Of a stretch of 62,651 nt of DNA, positions 51,017 to 60,388 are shown piece by piece. The stretch is from an uncultured Prevotella sp. GTDB taxonomy: Bacteria > Bacteroidota > Bacteroidia > Bacteroidales > Bacteroidaceae. Under the pieces are notes generated by a model that saw nothing but the letters and a program-made list of their open reading frames with translations, searched no databases and was not told where the DNA came from. The DNA lies in NCBI GenBank assembly GCA_934230115.1, contig CAKQEI010000004.1, positions 1 to 62,651 of the forward strand, read 5' to 3'. Made by a program: the position numbers and the translations under genes. Position 1 is the stretch's first letter; every line of letters starts with the position of its first letter.

Positions 51017-52267
51017 TTAAATAAGCCATGAAGAATCCCTGAAGATTTGCTTTCTGACATTGTTGTTAGGGATGCCAAGCACCAGTTGGCTGCCTAATGT
51101 CCGCTTGATGGTGAGCATTCCGTAGTAGAAGAGAAGGCTTGGAAAGACCTCTGGCTTTGTTATATCCCTTGCAGAGAATGTCTCTTTGAGATTAACGATT
51201 ATCTCACCCTTCTCGGCGATAGTGCGTATCACTCCTTTACGGTCGCCGTCGAGTTTGTCAAGCCGAAGGAGCTTCTTCATCTTGTTGTAGTCGGTCTTGG
51301 TATTAGGGTCTATCATTTCCTCTGGACCTTCACCACGGCTTATGTAGTTGCGCAGATAATAGAGCACCATGTCGCAGTTGAACACACGGCTTTGTGTGTT
51401 CAACGCCTCTTTGGAGAAACAATAATTGTCATACCACGGCTTCATCTCGCTTATGACAGTATCGATGTCACTGTCAGAACGTATCTTACCATGCTCTTTA
51501 TAGTAAGTGAACATTTCGCGTACATCCTCAGTCGAGAAACCAAGCATCTGGTTGAATTCCTTCTTAGTGGAAATATGCCAACCTATATTGAATCCACTCG
51601 TAACATCATCGAGAGTAACGGGACTGACACCTGTAATGAAAATACGGTCGAATGTGCCCTTGAACTTCTTGAATATGTCGCGATAGAAACCTTCGGTATG
51701 TGTTATGGCCCAATACACATCCTCGCCCTGCTCATTGAGCACGGTATTGGTGAAGTTGTCGTATTCGTCGATGATAAGGTACAACATGTATCCAAGTGTA
51801 TGCGCTTTCTGGCTTATTATAGCCAACTTGGCACCTGCATTTTCCATCTTATAAAATGCCACCTTTGTGTCATGAGGGTAATACTCGGCATATCTATCCA
51901 TAAACTCGTTTAGGCATATGCAACAATAGGTGTTGAAGTTCTCCTCCAATTTATCTATTGTTCCGCCTACCTGAGAGAAGTCCAGATGCAGTATTTGAAA
52001 TTTGCCCTGCAATGGTGTAGGATGCAAACCTATCCACAAATCGCCAAACCACTCTTGAAACTTGTCCTTTGTGCAACAGTCGTAATATGCATGGAGCATA
52101 CTAAGGAAAATGCTCTTGCCAAAGCGTCTTGGGCGAATGAAGAACAAGTTGTTAGGCTCATCCTCCAACATCGGCAAGTACATCGTCTTGTCGACATAAT
52201 AGTTGTTCTGCTCAATGACTTTCACAAAGTCAGACATTCCATAGGGTATTCTTTTTACTTGCTCCAT
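51017..52267 (-). CDS. AAA-ATPase-like protein, C-terminal nuclease domain missing
   Basis: A 416-residue protein of the AAA-ATPase-like/DUF1703 family (PF09820 plus PF08011), abundant in Bacteroides and Prevotella. The start RIPYGMSDFVKVIEQNNYYV, the P-loop FIRPRRFGKSIF (Lys51) and the LIIDEYDNF Walker B (Asp166) are intact. Full-length members continue about 100-150 residues into a PD-(D/E)XK-like domain after the IPN(x)VR segment; here the frame ends 15 residues after IPNNNVRK. No remnant of that domain was recognised downstream. So it is probably a truncated member; function of the family is unknown (nuclease or defence role suspected). Confidence 0.8.
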   Translation of the reverse strand: MEQVKRIPYGMSDFVKVIEQNNYYVDKTMYLPMLEDEPNNLFFIRPRRFGKSIFLSMLHAYYDCCTKDKFQEWFGDLWIGLHPTPLQGKFQILHLDFSQVGGTIDKLEENFNTYCCICLNEFMDRYAEYYPHDTKVAFYKMENAGAKLAIISQKAHTLGYMLYLIIDEYDNFTNTVLNEQGEDVYWAITHTEGFYRDIFKKFKGTFDRIFITGVSPVTLDDVTSGFNIGWHISTKKEFNQMLGFSTEDVREMFTYYKEHGKIRSDSDIDTVISEMKPWYDNYCFSKEALNTQSRVFNCDMVLYYLRNYISRGEGPEEMIDPNTKTDYNKMKKLLRLDKLDGDRKGVIRTIAEKGEIIVNLKETFSARDITKPEVFPSLLFYYGMLTIKRTLGSQLVLGIPNNNVRKQIFRDSSWLI

Positions 52268-52373
52268 AAACCACCTTCTGTTTTTATGACGATAAAGTTA
52301 CTACTTATATCCGATACAAACAAGCTTTTGATTCTTTTTCATTCTTTATTTGAATAATCTGTTTGTTAAGCAC

Positions 52374-53642
52374 TCACAAAACCATCGACAATTCCCATGC
52401 TCTAACATGCCTAATACCATTGCGGGAAGGCAACTGTAGGTCATCAAGTGACACCACTATTTTCTCATAGTTATCATCAATAACTGCTAATGGGGCATAC
52501 TCTCGCTCTATAGTGCGCTCATCTATAAGCATATAAGTGGCTTGCACATAAATGGTGCGGTCATTCTTGATAGCTACGAAATCGACCTCTTTGTCCTTGA
52601 TACTGCCCACATAAACATCATACCCATGACGCAACAGTTCTAAATAGACGAGATTCTCTAACTGAAAACCCGTGCCGTATCCATATCCTGCATAAAGATA
52701 ATTCTTAAACGAAAGATCGTTCATGTAGTATTTACAGCTGCCCGAAAGCGTCTCCTTACCCCTTATATTATAGCGCAAAGCACGATGTGCAAGATACACC
52801 TCCTCTATATATCCCAGATATGCCGATACCGTATCATAAGATGTCTTGCGTCCTTTACTCTTGATGAAATTGGTGATATTGGTAATAGAAAGCAAATTGG
52901 AGGAGTTGTTCACAAGGTAGGCAAATAAATCCTCAAGCAACCTAACATCACGAATTGTATATCGGCGTATGATGTCCTTTAACAATACCGTATCTTTCAA
53001 TCCTGAGATATAATTGCGCTTTACATCAGAAGATGGGAAATTCACCAACTCTGGATAACCACTATCAGCCATATACTGCATATAACTTTGCCTGTCGATA
53101 GATAGTTTATGAATACTTACATACTCCTCATAAGACAATGGGAAAATGCGAAACTCCACGTATCTACCAGACAGAAGTGTGGATAATTCTCCAGAGAACA
53201 TTTTGGAATTAGAACCTGTTATGAATACCTCATAATCCTCTGTATAATCCTGAGATAACGAGTTTACCACGCGTTCCCAACCATCTATATCCTGCACTTC
53301 ATCAATAAATATATATATGCGCCCTTCTGGTTTCAATTCTTGGCGATACAAACGTATGAATTCATCCAGATTTTTATAATTCTCAATAAAATCGAATGCC
53401 GTTAATTCACGGTTGATAAAGACAATGTTATTTCCACTTACACCATGTTGCATAAGATGCATGGCTATTTGGCGCAAAATATAACTTTTCCCCACACGTC
53501 GCTGTCCTGTAAGCACCTTCACCACTTTGCTACCTATATACTGGTCGATGCTTGCAGTATAAAGGGGACGGGGAAAACCATAATCAATGGTATTACCAAA
53601 CCAAAGATTATACCTTTTTACCGATTCTATTTTTTCGTTCAT
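52374..53642 (-). CDS. ATP-binding protein with DUF4143 domain
   Basis: A 422-residue P-loop ATPase of the AAA_14/DUF4143 family. Walker A VLTGQRRVGKSY (Lys52), Walker B IYIFIDEVQDI, sensor GSNSKM, then the DUF4143 winged-helix and nuclease-like C-terminal part, where KEVDFVAI...IYVQATYML is a PD-(D/E)XK-like variant (E-V-D-F ... Q). Common in gut Bacteroidales; cellular role unknown. The sequence is more AT-rich than its neighbours. Start at MNEKIESV is chosen because the upstream alternative overlaps the predicted -7 element; the start codon lies inside a 20-bp box repeated twice upstream. Confidence 0.85.
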   Translation of the reverse strand: MNEKIESVKRYNLWFGNTIDYGFPRPLYTASIDQYIGSKVVKVLTGQRRVGKSYILRQIAMHLMQHGVSGNNIVFINRELTAFDFIENYKNLDEFIRLYRQELKPEGRIYIFIDEVQDIDGWERVVNSLSQDYTEDYEVFITGSNSKMFSGELSTLLSGRYVEFRIFPLSYEEYVSIHKLSIDRQSYMQYMADSGYPELVNFPSSDVKRNYISGLKDTVLLKDIIRRYTIRDVRLLEDLFAYLVNNSSNLLSITNITNFIKSKGRKTSYDTVSAYLGYIEEVYLAHRALRYNIRGKETLSGSCKYYMNDLSFKNYLYAGYGYGTGFQLENLVYLELLRHGYDVYVGSIKDKEVDFVAIKNDRTIYVQATYMLIDERTIEREYAPLAVIDDNYEKIVVSLDDLQLPSRNGIRHVRAWELSMVL

Positions 53643-53732
53643 ACTCGAAATTTTCCACAAATGTAGTGATTTTTTCGAGTATAGACGAAAAACGCATCGT
53701 TTTTAACAAGATTTTCGAGTATAGACGAAAAA
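53631..53732 (-). promoter_or_regulatory. Three-copy 20-bp box around the DUF4143 promoter
   Basis: Boxes of the form TTTCGAGTATAGACGAAAAA occur at 53673-53692 and 53713-53732 (identical, 40 bases apart) and, in the opposite orientation with two changes, at 53631-53650, covering the start codon. Each contains TTTTCG-n8-CGAAAA symmetry or a near version of it. The -7 element (minus-strand TACATTTG, 53658-53665) lies between the boxes, so they are good operator candidates, perhaps for autoregulation. The other 215 bases up to 53947 show no clear feature. Confidence 0.6.
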
Positions 53733-53947
53733 CGCAGAAACTAATAAGCATTTGCAAAACAGAATTGACGAAGGATTATACATTCCGAAAGCACACGTCA
53801 ATTGATTGTATAACCATTTTAATTATAGATGTTTATCAGAAGCATTTGCTGCGACTTGTAGTTTTGCACATAATTGGTACAAAATTACAAGCCGTAGCTG
53901 AACACCGCAAAAACACCAAACAATAATGTTATCACTTGCCCAATGCG

Positions 53948-56302
53948 TCATTTCACTTTATTGCAATACTCCTTAAACTCTGTTCTTGTCATTGCGATTC
54001 CCTTAGATGCGTTGCTGTCAAGTCCATAAGTGAAAGGAGAGGACAGCAGAGTATATTTGCCCAACTTCAAGCAGATACGGATAGGCTTGTCATAACCTCC
54101 ATATTTCAAGGCTGAGCCTTTAGCTTCCGCTTTCTCTTTTGCCAACACTTCACTCATATCCTTTGCTTCCACCGAGAGCACCTGATAATATCCTTTCACA
54201 ATATGGTTGTCTACAGGGGCAAAGTACTTTATCTTTTGGAAATCCACTCCTGAAAGGATTGACTTATATCCTGAGAAGAAAATATCGCTTTGACCATTAA
54301 ATACCAACCCTTTTGGTGTATTAACATGACCATCTACTGATGCTATGTAGAATGTACCTTTGTTAACAGGCTCATCCGAGTATTCCAAACCCTTTTGAGG
54401 TATGCATTCCTCAAGCAACCGCTCCCGTCCATTGTCATCCTCAAGCCAGTGGCGTATCTGCCGGTGCAAGGCTTGCTCTGAACTATTGGCATCTATGACA
54501 ATGCTTCCATCCTCATTGTGCTGTTCTTGGTCGGGACGCAAAGGAAAAGCACCAATACCAATCAAGCTATTCGACTGCTGATAGTAGTAGTCGCCATTCT
54601 CAGCATCAAGAGCCTCCAATGGTATGCAACCCGGAAACAGCACATAACCTGCGATAATCTCTTTCTTCAAATGTTCATGGTCGCGTCCTTCCTCGGTGTA
54701 ATATATGGCATCACGATAGCGGTGCATCTGGTCAATGGCCTCAGCAGGCGGAACATCATAACGGCTGTCATATCTGCTGCCATTTTCATCAGTGTCGGCT
54801 ATGCGGTATTTAGCATCAAACAGATAGGTAAACTTCATGTTGCCTTCTGTCTGCTTACTCAATCTCAGCACGATGTCCGGACGCTGCACCGTTGTCATGG
54901 TATTGGTTCCTCTAATGGCCGACTGAGATTTGCCTTTATGCACTTCGGCATTGTAGCACACACTTGCCAACTCAATACCAGCTTGATTGATGAAACTTAC
55001 CGAACCACCATACACAAGTTGTGGAATAAAGTCGTTGGTAATGTCTCTGCCGTTCACCTTTGGATTGGCATTCTTGCCCAACTCGTTCATCACGTCCTGC
55101 ACGATATTCTTCACCTTGATGAAGCACCATATCTCATACAGGTCGCAAATGTCCTTCACTTCCAGTTTTCGCAAGCCTTCCTCCAATTCGTAACCCTGTT
55201 GCAGTTCTACCCATTTTTCCATAATGGTCTTGTAGCCTTGTGCTTGTTTCATCACGAGGTTGTCTTGCGTAAATCCCTTGAATTGTCCTACACCACGGAA
55301 GAAGGCATTGTTCGAGAGCTGCATCAGCTCATTCTCCATATCGCTGAGCGAAGTGTCTATGCGCTTAGGGTCGTCAAGATGCAAGGCTGTCATTATGTGT
55401 TCCTTCACTACAACAAAACGGCGTGTCATCTCACGAATGGCATATTTCAAGAAACGGTTCTCAATTGTGTCATGACTCAGCGTCAGTTCCTCTGTGCGGT
55501 ATAGATGGGCAGGGGTGTCTTTGTGCATCTGGTATTCGTTTTCCAAATCTCTTGGAATATACGCCATACGCTCGGCTCTCTCATATTTGGCAATGGAGCG
55601 CAACCGACGCTTTGGGCGGTCTATTATCTGACGTGCTGCCTTCATGATGTCGGCATAGCATGACTTGAATATCTGCCACCATATCAACGGATTGTTCTCA
55701 CCTGCACCTTGACGCATACTGAGATAGGTATCCTTCAGAAACGATGTGCTCAGCATGGCATACTCATGCTCTATGTCAGAGATGATTGTCTTCAAGTCGG
55801 AGCGATAGTCCAACTTGTAACTCAACACCTCGGTCATAAACTTCAGTTCCTTGGTAAGCTCCTCTCCTTTCACTTTATAGGTGACACAAAAGTCGGTCAT
55901 GCCCACTTGGTTGTGAAAGTTCAGCGAGCCATAGAGTTCATCACCTGTACTGATAATGGTGCTTTTGTCCTTACCGTCTGTGCGCAGATGATCGTTGATG
56001 GCAAGCGACAATTCGTCCAAGTCTTTACCTTTACCATGTACAATAAGCGGATATTCTGTATTCTCAAAGAAAACAGCTTCATGGCGAATGTCATTTCCAT
56101 CCTGTGCGTTTCCGTCAAAAGAGAACCTGACATTCTGTGCTTCCGATGTGTAGCGGCACAACAACTTTGCGGCACTGTCTTGTTCGTCAGTGTCGATGCA
56201 AAGATTACGGACGGTCTCGGCTATTCTCCGCTCATGGTTAGGACAAGAAAACCTTACAAGTAGGTCCTCGTTAGTCACTTCAAAGTTGAATACACTTGCC
56301 AT
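53948..56302 (-). CDS. DUF2357 / PD-(D/E)XK restriction nuclease subunit (LlaJI R2 / McrC-like)
   Basis: A 784-residue protein: DUF2357-type N-terminal region (about 1-380), the LYEIWCFIKV helix (388-397) that precedes the nuclease fold in McrC-like proteins, and a PD-(D/E)XK core with Asp476 in RPDIVL and Asp496-Lys498 in FDAKYR. The last 150 residues are an additional domain. It lies 20 bases after a McrB-like AAA+ gene and downstream of two m5C methyltransferases. By gene order and domain content it is the nuclease subunit of a LlaJI-type restriction system, cutting unmodified DNA when driven by the AAA+ partner. Assignment of the system rests on architecture. Confidence 0.75.
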   Translation of the reverse strand: MASVFNFEVTNEDLLVRFSCPNHERRIAETVRNLCIDTDEQDSAAKLLCRYTSEAQNVRFSFDGNAQDGNDIRHEAVFFENTEYPLIVHGKGKDLDELSLAINDHLRTDGKDKSTIISTGDELYGSLNFHNQVGMTDFCVTYKVKGEELTKELKFMTEVLSYKLDYRSDLKTIISDIEHEYAMLSTSFLKDTYLSMRQGAGENNPLIWWQIFKSCYADIMKAARQIIDRPKRRLRSIAKYERAERMAYIPRDLENEYQMHKDTPAHLYRTEELTLSHDTIENRFLKYAIREMTRRFVVVKEHIMTALHLDDPKRIDTSLSDMENELMQLSNNAFFRGVGQFKGFTQDNLVMKQAQGYKTIMEKWVELQQGYELEEGLRKLEVKDICDLYEIWCFIKVKNIVQDVMNELGKNANPKVNGRDITNDFIPQLVYGGSVSFINQAGIELASVCYNAEVHKGKSQSAIRGTNTMTTVQRPDIVLRLSKQTEGNMKFTYLFDAKYRIADTDENGSRYDSRYDVPPAEAIDQMHRYRDAIYYTEEGRDHEHLKKEIIAGYVLFPGCIPLEALDAENGDYYYQQSNSLIGIGAFPLRPDQEQHNEDGSIVIDANSSEQALHRQIRHWLEDDNGRERLLEECIPQKGLEYSDEPVNKGTFYIASVDGHVNTPKGLVFNGQSDIFFSGYKSILSGVDFQKIKYFAPVDNHIVKGYYQVLSVEAKDMSEVLAKEKAEAKGSALKYGGYDKPIRICLKLGKYTLLSSPFTYGLDSNASKGIAMTRTEFKEYCNKVK

Positions 56303-56322
56303 GCTTTTTTCGATATGAATGG

Positions 56323-58437
56323 TTAGTTCCAGAAGGAAACGAAATGGTCACGCTTCAATTGGCTGAGCATACTGTCTATCTTCTTAATGGAATGTAGCTT
56401 GTCTTGTTCTCCCAACTGATTTGTAATGATGTGGCGCAAAGCGGTAAGTATGTTCAAGTCACCATATTGCTTGGCTTCATCCACATTCACCTCAGCTTTG
56501 GCTATGCGTTCCTTGTCAGATTCCGAAGTCGTAATCTTCAGTTTCGATTCATCGCCCTCTATGCGTGAGAGGATTTTCATAAGCGTAAAATTATCCAATG
56601 CGTCCACACAGTTTGGCTGACCAAACTCTTTGGAAGCTTGCAAATATATCAACGCTTCGTTGGCGGCACGATAGCCAAGCTTGAAAGGAGTGCCTTCAAG
56701 CAGAGCATTAATACGCTTCAGATAGTCTATCGTGAACTTTGCATCCTCACCAAGCTCATCTATGATTTCCCTTGCTTCTATATGACGGTCAACAAGCAGA
56801 GCGTTCAAGTCGACATCACCATTTTCTTCAAATGCCTTAACAATGGCTTTAAGGTCGTCATCTGTTGTGTCGGTAAGGAAACTGTCGTAGTTCACCTCAT
56901 TCATTTCTACTGACATTGCTCTGTCGAGCACCTTGCGCGAGAAAGAGAATGTTGTTTCGTCCATGTTCACTGTGCCTATTACAATGAGATTCTTGGGCAA
57001 GGTCAATCCTTTCGTTTGGAAATGTTCTTTGATTTTTAATATTTCAGAATTCGTATTGCTAGCTTTGACTTTGGGGAATAAAGTATCTATCATCATGTCA
57101 CCAATGTTTATGTCTACATCATTCTCATCTTTGGTAGTACCAAACGAGTTAAATGGCTTGATGATTGGGTCGGTCATGTATTCTCCACCTTCAAAGCTGC
57201 GACTCTCAATGGCACTCAGAAACTCGGCAAAGTATTCCTCTACAGGAGCAAGGTTCATTTCATCAAGACACAAGAAGAACGGCACTTCGGGATGTTGCCA
57301 TGCCTTGACGATAAACTCAATGAAAGGAGTGAACACATAATGCGGACTCGGAATGTTCGACAAATAACCGATTACGTCCATCGAGTTATGCCAATTGGGC
57401 TTCACTTGTATTAACTCAAAGTTGGCTGGCGAATGCAGCGTCCAACGGTCATTGGCAAAATCAGTTCCCTTATATCCTTCAGCTTTTTGCAGCTCTTCGG
57501 TCACAGTAGCCTGTGCCAACTTACGCACGATACGACTCTTGCCGGTACCACTGATGCCGGCAAGAAGCATGAAGGGTTTGGTGCGGAGGGGTACAAGATA
57601 TTCTTTATGTCCTCTTAGAATAGCCGCATTTGTGCTTTCTTCTTTAGTATTTAACATTCTTGCTAATGATTTCAAAAATGGCAAAGGGTCTTCTATGCCA
57701 GCATATTCTGTTGGATATTCTTTTGCCAACAATGCCATAATACGCTTTGTCGCTTGAACGCAATTCTCATAATTAAAATGTTCTTTTCCTAAATAAATGT
57801 CAGAAAATACATTTATGGAATGAACTAACTCATTTGGCAAGTGTTCTTCATTTTTTGATAATGAGATTATATCTGCTATACGCTTTTCAGCTTCAAGTTT
57901 AAAGAATCTTTCATTCCCTTGTTTGTCTTTATTGCTTCCACCACAAAAAACAAAGTCATTTGGGATCAAATAGACTTGTTTACTATTACTATGTATGTCA
58001 CATTTAAGCCACATTGATTGCAGCCAAAAATTGTTTGAGGACAATATTGATACATCCAAATTGACAGGATTTTTTATTGTGCAGGTTGGCGGCAACATGA
58101 AAAGTGAAGATATAATTTTGCTTGGATTTTCCAATTTCGTGCCAACACTAAGCTTCATAGAGTTACTACCTGTTCCTCGTGGCTTAATTTCATATTTACA
58201 TTTGATATCGTCCAAAATAACACTAACATCCTTTCGATTTGCATCTTTATATACAAATCGAAATATACCAATATACCCATCAAGTACTGTCGGCGATGTA
58301 AGTTCATTTTTTTCATTGACAAACATGCCTCCCAAAAACGATTGTCCACCTCCACTGTTAGCATTGTAACTAAAATGAAAGTCGGCATCAGCTTTTGCAT
58401 ATGTCTGATACCCTGTAATCTCGGTAAAGTATGTCAT
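56323..58437 (-). CDS. McrB-like AAA+ ATPase/GTPase restriction subunit (LlaJI R1-like)
   Basis: A 704-residue motor protein. Residues 1-280 are a large N-terminal region without motifs I can name, expected to bind DNA; the AAA+ core starts near 285 with Walker A GISGTGKS (294-301), Walker B FFLCLDEMN (387-395), a McrB-like sensor IGTVNMDETT (488-496) and arginines at 501/506. Members of this group use GTP or ATP to translocate DNA and activate a McrC-like nuclease, here the next gene. The first 280 codons look markedly more AT-rich than the AAA+ part, suggesting the specificity domain was exchanged separately. Starts 11 bases after the second methyltransferase. Confidence 0.8.
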   Translation of the reverse strand: MTYFTEITGYQTYAKADADFHFSYNANSGGGQSFLGGMFVNEKNELTSPTVLDGYIGIFRFVYKDANRKDVSVILDDIKCKYEIKPRGTGSNSMKLSVGTKLENPSKIISSLFMLPPTCTIKNPVNLDVSILSSNNFWLQSMWLKCDIHSNSKQVYLIPNDFVFCGGSNKDKQGNERFFKLEAEKRIADIISLSKNEEHLPNELVHSINVFSDIYLGKEHFNYENCVQATKRIMALLAKEYPTEYAGIEDPLPFLKSLARMLNTKEESTNAAILRGHKEYLVPLRTKPFMLLAGISGTGKSRIVRKLAQATVTEELQKAEGYKGTDFANDRWTLHSPANFELIQVKPNWHNSMDVIGYLSNIPSPHYVFTPFIEFIVKAWQHPEVPFFLCLDEMNLAPVEEYFAEFLSAIESRSFEGGEYMTDPIIKPFNSFGTTKDENDVDINIGDMMIDTLFPKVKASNTNSEILKIKEHFQTKGLTLPKNLIVIGTVNMDETTFSFSRKVLDRAMSVEMNEVNYDSFLTDTTDDDLKAIVKAFEENGDVDLNALLVDRHIEAREIIDELGEDAKFTIDYLKRINALLEGTPFKLGYRAANEALIYLQASKEFGQPNCVDALDNFTLMKILSRIEGDESKLKITTSESDKERIAKAEVNVDEAKQYGDLNILTALRHIITNQLGEQDKLHSIKKIDSMLSQLKRDHFVSFWN

Positions 58438-58448
58438 AACTATATCCT

Positions 58449-59345
58449 TTATTTATTTGATTCTTGGAATAAAATAATACTATTGGCTATGTATTTTGCT
58501 AAAGCAGGAGGAACGGCATTACCTATTGCCAATTCCACATCTGTTTTTGCGCCAGGAAATGAAAACGTATCAGGAAAAGTCTGCAAGTATCCTCGTTCTC
58601 TTGTTGTCAATGCTCTTACTCCATCTGAAATATCCGTTTTATCAGCAGGATGTTTCTTGTAATTTTTAGGAATCGGTCGGTTGATACCTCGAATTGTTGC
58701 AGAGGGTTCATCGATTGAGAAAACGGCTCTTCGATTATAGCTTCTTGGATGCATATAATAGAATTGCGTATGCAATACATCACCTAAATAATCTCTCACT
58801 GTCATTGGAATATTAGACATATTAGCAACAAATGCATCATCAAAAAAGCCATTTTTAGCATTCAACTTTCCGATAAGAAAAAAGCGTTTTCTTTTTTGCG
58901 GAACACCACACAAACTTGCATCTATTACTCTTGTTGAAATTCCGTATCCTGCATTCATGAGTATTTCCTTTAAATGAGGCAATGTTGGGAAGCGTTCAAT
59001 ATTATAAACATTTTCAAATACCACCCAAATCGGTTTAACCTGTGATACGATTTCTCCAAATCTAATAGTAAGATTTGCTCTTTTACCCATTTCTCTTTTT
59101 CCTGCAATAGAATAATCTTGGCAAGGAGGACCGCCAACTATTAAATCTGGATTTAGTCCTTTAATAGTTGGGATGCAATCAGCAATGCTTAAATCTGCTT
59201 TATATATTGGATGATTGAAATTTGCTTTGTATATTTCAATGGCTGCGTCCCAATTGTCAAAAGCTCCCACGATGTCAAATCCAGCTTCCTTAAATCCTAG
59301 GGACATTCCACCGCATCCAGAAAATAAATCAACAACTCTCATCAT
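58449..59345 (-). CDS. DNA (cytosine-5-)-methyltransferase, second of a pair
   Basis: A 298-residue m5C methyltransferase. Motif I VVDLFSGCGGMSLG, motif IV GGPPCQDYS with catalytic Cys75, ENV motif VI (VVFENVYN), motif VIII QKRKR, target-recognition region, and motif X AIGNAVPPALAKY are all present. The C-terminal half (EPSATIRGINRPIPKNY) closely parallels the neighbouring methyltransferase. Start at the ATG pair 59342-59345 (a TTG 21 bases upstream is unlikely); the gene overlaps its upstream neighbour by 17 bases. In LlaJI-type systems the two enzymes protect the two strands of an asymmetric site. AT-rich relative to the chromosome. Confidence 0.92.
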   Translation of the reverse strand: MMRVVDLFSGCGGMSLGFKEAGFDIVGAFDNWDAAIEIYKANFNHPIYKADLSIADCIPTIKGLNPDLIVGGPPCQDYSIAGKREMGKRANLTIRFGEIVSQVKPIWVVFENVYNIERFPTLPHLKEILMNAGYGISTRVIDASLCGVPQKRKRFFLIGKLNAKNGFFDDAFVANMSNIPMTVRDYLGDVLHTQFYYMHPRSYNRRAVFSIDEPSATIRGINRPIPKNYKKHPADKTDISDGVRALTTRERGYLQTFPDTFSFPGAKTDVELAIGNAVPPALAKYIANSIILFQESNK

Positions 59346-60294
59346 TATATTTTTTTTCACTTTCAATATATCTTAATAAAGCCTCACCGACATATTTTGC
59401 CAAATTTACCGGAACAGCATTTCCTATCATGGTGTTCATGTCGGATTTCCCTCCGAAAAAATTAAATTCTTTGGGGAATGTTTGTATGTAACTCCTTTCC
59501 TTAGGAGTTAAATTCCGCGTTGTACTGACAGGCGCTGAATCAAGAGGATGACCTTTGTATCCACGTGGAATAGGTCTGTCAACACCACGAATTGTCATAG
59601 AAGGTTCATATATACTATATACAGCACGTCTGTTGTAGTTTGTTGGTACACGAAAATAATTTTCTATACCTAATGAATTTCCCAAATAATCAAAGATTGA
59701 CATTTGTTTATCAGAGAGTTTTTTTTCTAATTCTTGTTTCAAGAAATCATCTTCTGAGTTTATTCCTCCAATAACAAACATTCGTTTCCTAATTTGCGGT
59801 ACGCCACAATAAGAAGCATCCAATGTTTTCATTGTAAGTCCATATCCTGCCTTTCTAAAATTATTTATTGCCAACTGAAACGATTTTGTGTTACGGATGG
59901 CAGCAACATTTTCCATAACAAAATATTGTGGTTTGATACTGCATATTATTTCAGAATAACAAACAGAAAGGATTGCCCTCCCTTTGCTTTCATCCTGAAG
60001 TCCTGCCGTAGAGAAATCTTGACAAGGGGGGCCTCCTACTATTATATCAGGAGTGAATTTGGAAATTTCAACAATAGCTGATTTGACATCTGACAGATCT
60101 AATGGTATCACAGGATGCTGGAAATTTGCTCCATAAACATCTATTGCGGGTTTCCAATTATCAAAACCTGCAAGTACTTTGAACCCCGCCTTTTCAAGCC
60201 CTAGCGTCATGCCACCACAACCGCAAAAAAGGTCTACAACTTTGTATTTCTTCTTTGGTCTATTATCTTTAGCCGTTATTTGATTCAACTTCAT
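59329..60294 (-). CDS. DNA (cytosine-5-)-methyltransferase, first of a pair
   Basis: A 321-residue m5C methyltransferase transferring methyl from S-adenosylmethionine to cytosine C5. Motif I VVDLFCGCGGMTLG (19-32), motif IV GGPPCQDFS with Cys91, motif VI MENV, motif VIII QIRKR, and motif X MIGNAVPVNLAKY. It shares the SMTIRGVDRPIPRGY segment with the next gene, so the pair arose by duplication or both recognise related sequence. First gene of the restriction operon; 94 bases separate it from the dinD remnant. AT-rich. Confidence 0.92.
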   Translation of the reverse strand: MKLNQITAKDNRPKKKYKVVDLFCGCGGMTLGLEKAGFKVLAGFDNWKPAIDVYGANFQHPVIPLDLSDVKSAIVEISKFTPDIIVGGPPCQDFSTAGLQDESKGRAILSVCYSEIICSIKPQYFVMENVAAIRNTKSFQLAINNFRKAGYGLTMKTLDASYCGVPQIRKRMFVIGGINSEDDFLKQELEKKLSDKQMSIFDYLGNSLGIENYFRVPTNYNRRAVYSIYEPSMTIRGVDRPIPRGYKGHPLDSAPVSTTRNLTPKERSYIQTFPKEFNFFGGKSDMNTMIGNAVPVNLAKYVGEALLRYIESEKKYNDESC

Positions 60295-60388
60295 TTCTAT
60301 TATCTTTAATTGCGGTAATAAATCTTACCTCCTTGCGTATTTTCAATGTGTAGTTTCCGATATCTTCAATATCGAATTCACTTTAATC

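Noticed and set aside
56323..60294. Classical McrBC or BREX locus
   Set aside because: McrBC lacks paired cytosine methyltransferases, and no BREX hallmark genes (pglZ, brxC, brxL) are present; the gene set fits LlaJI better.
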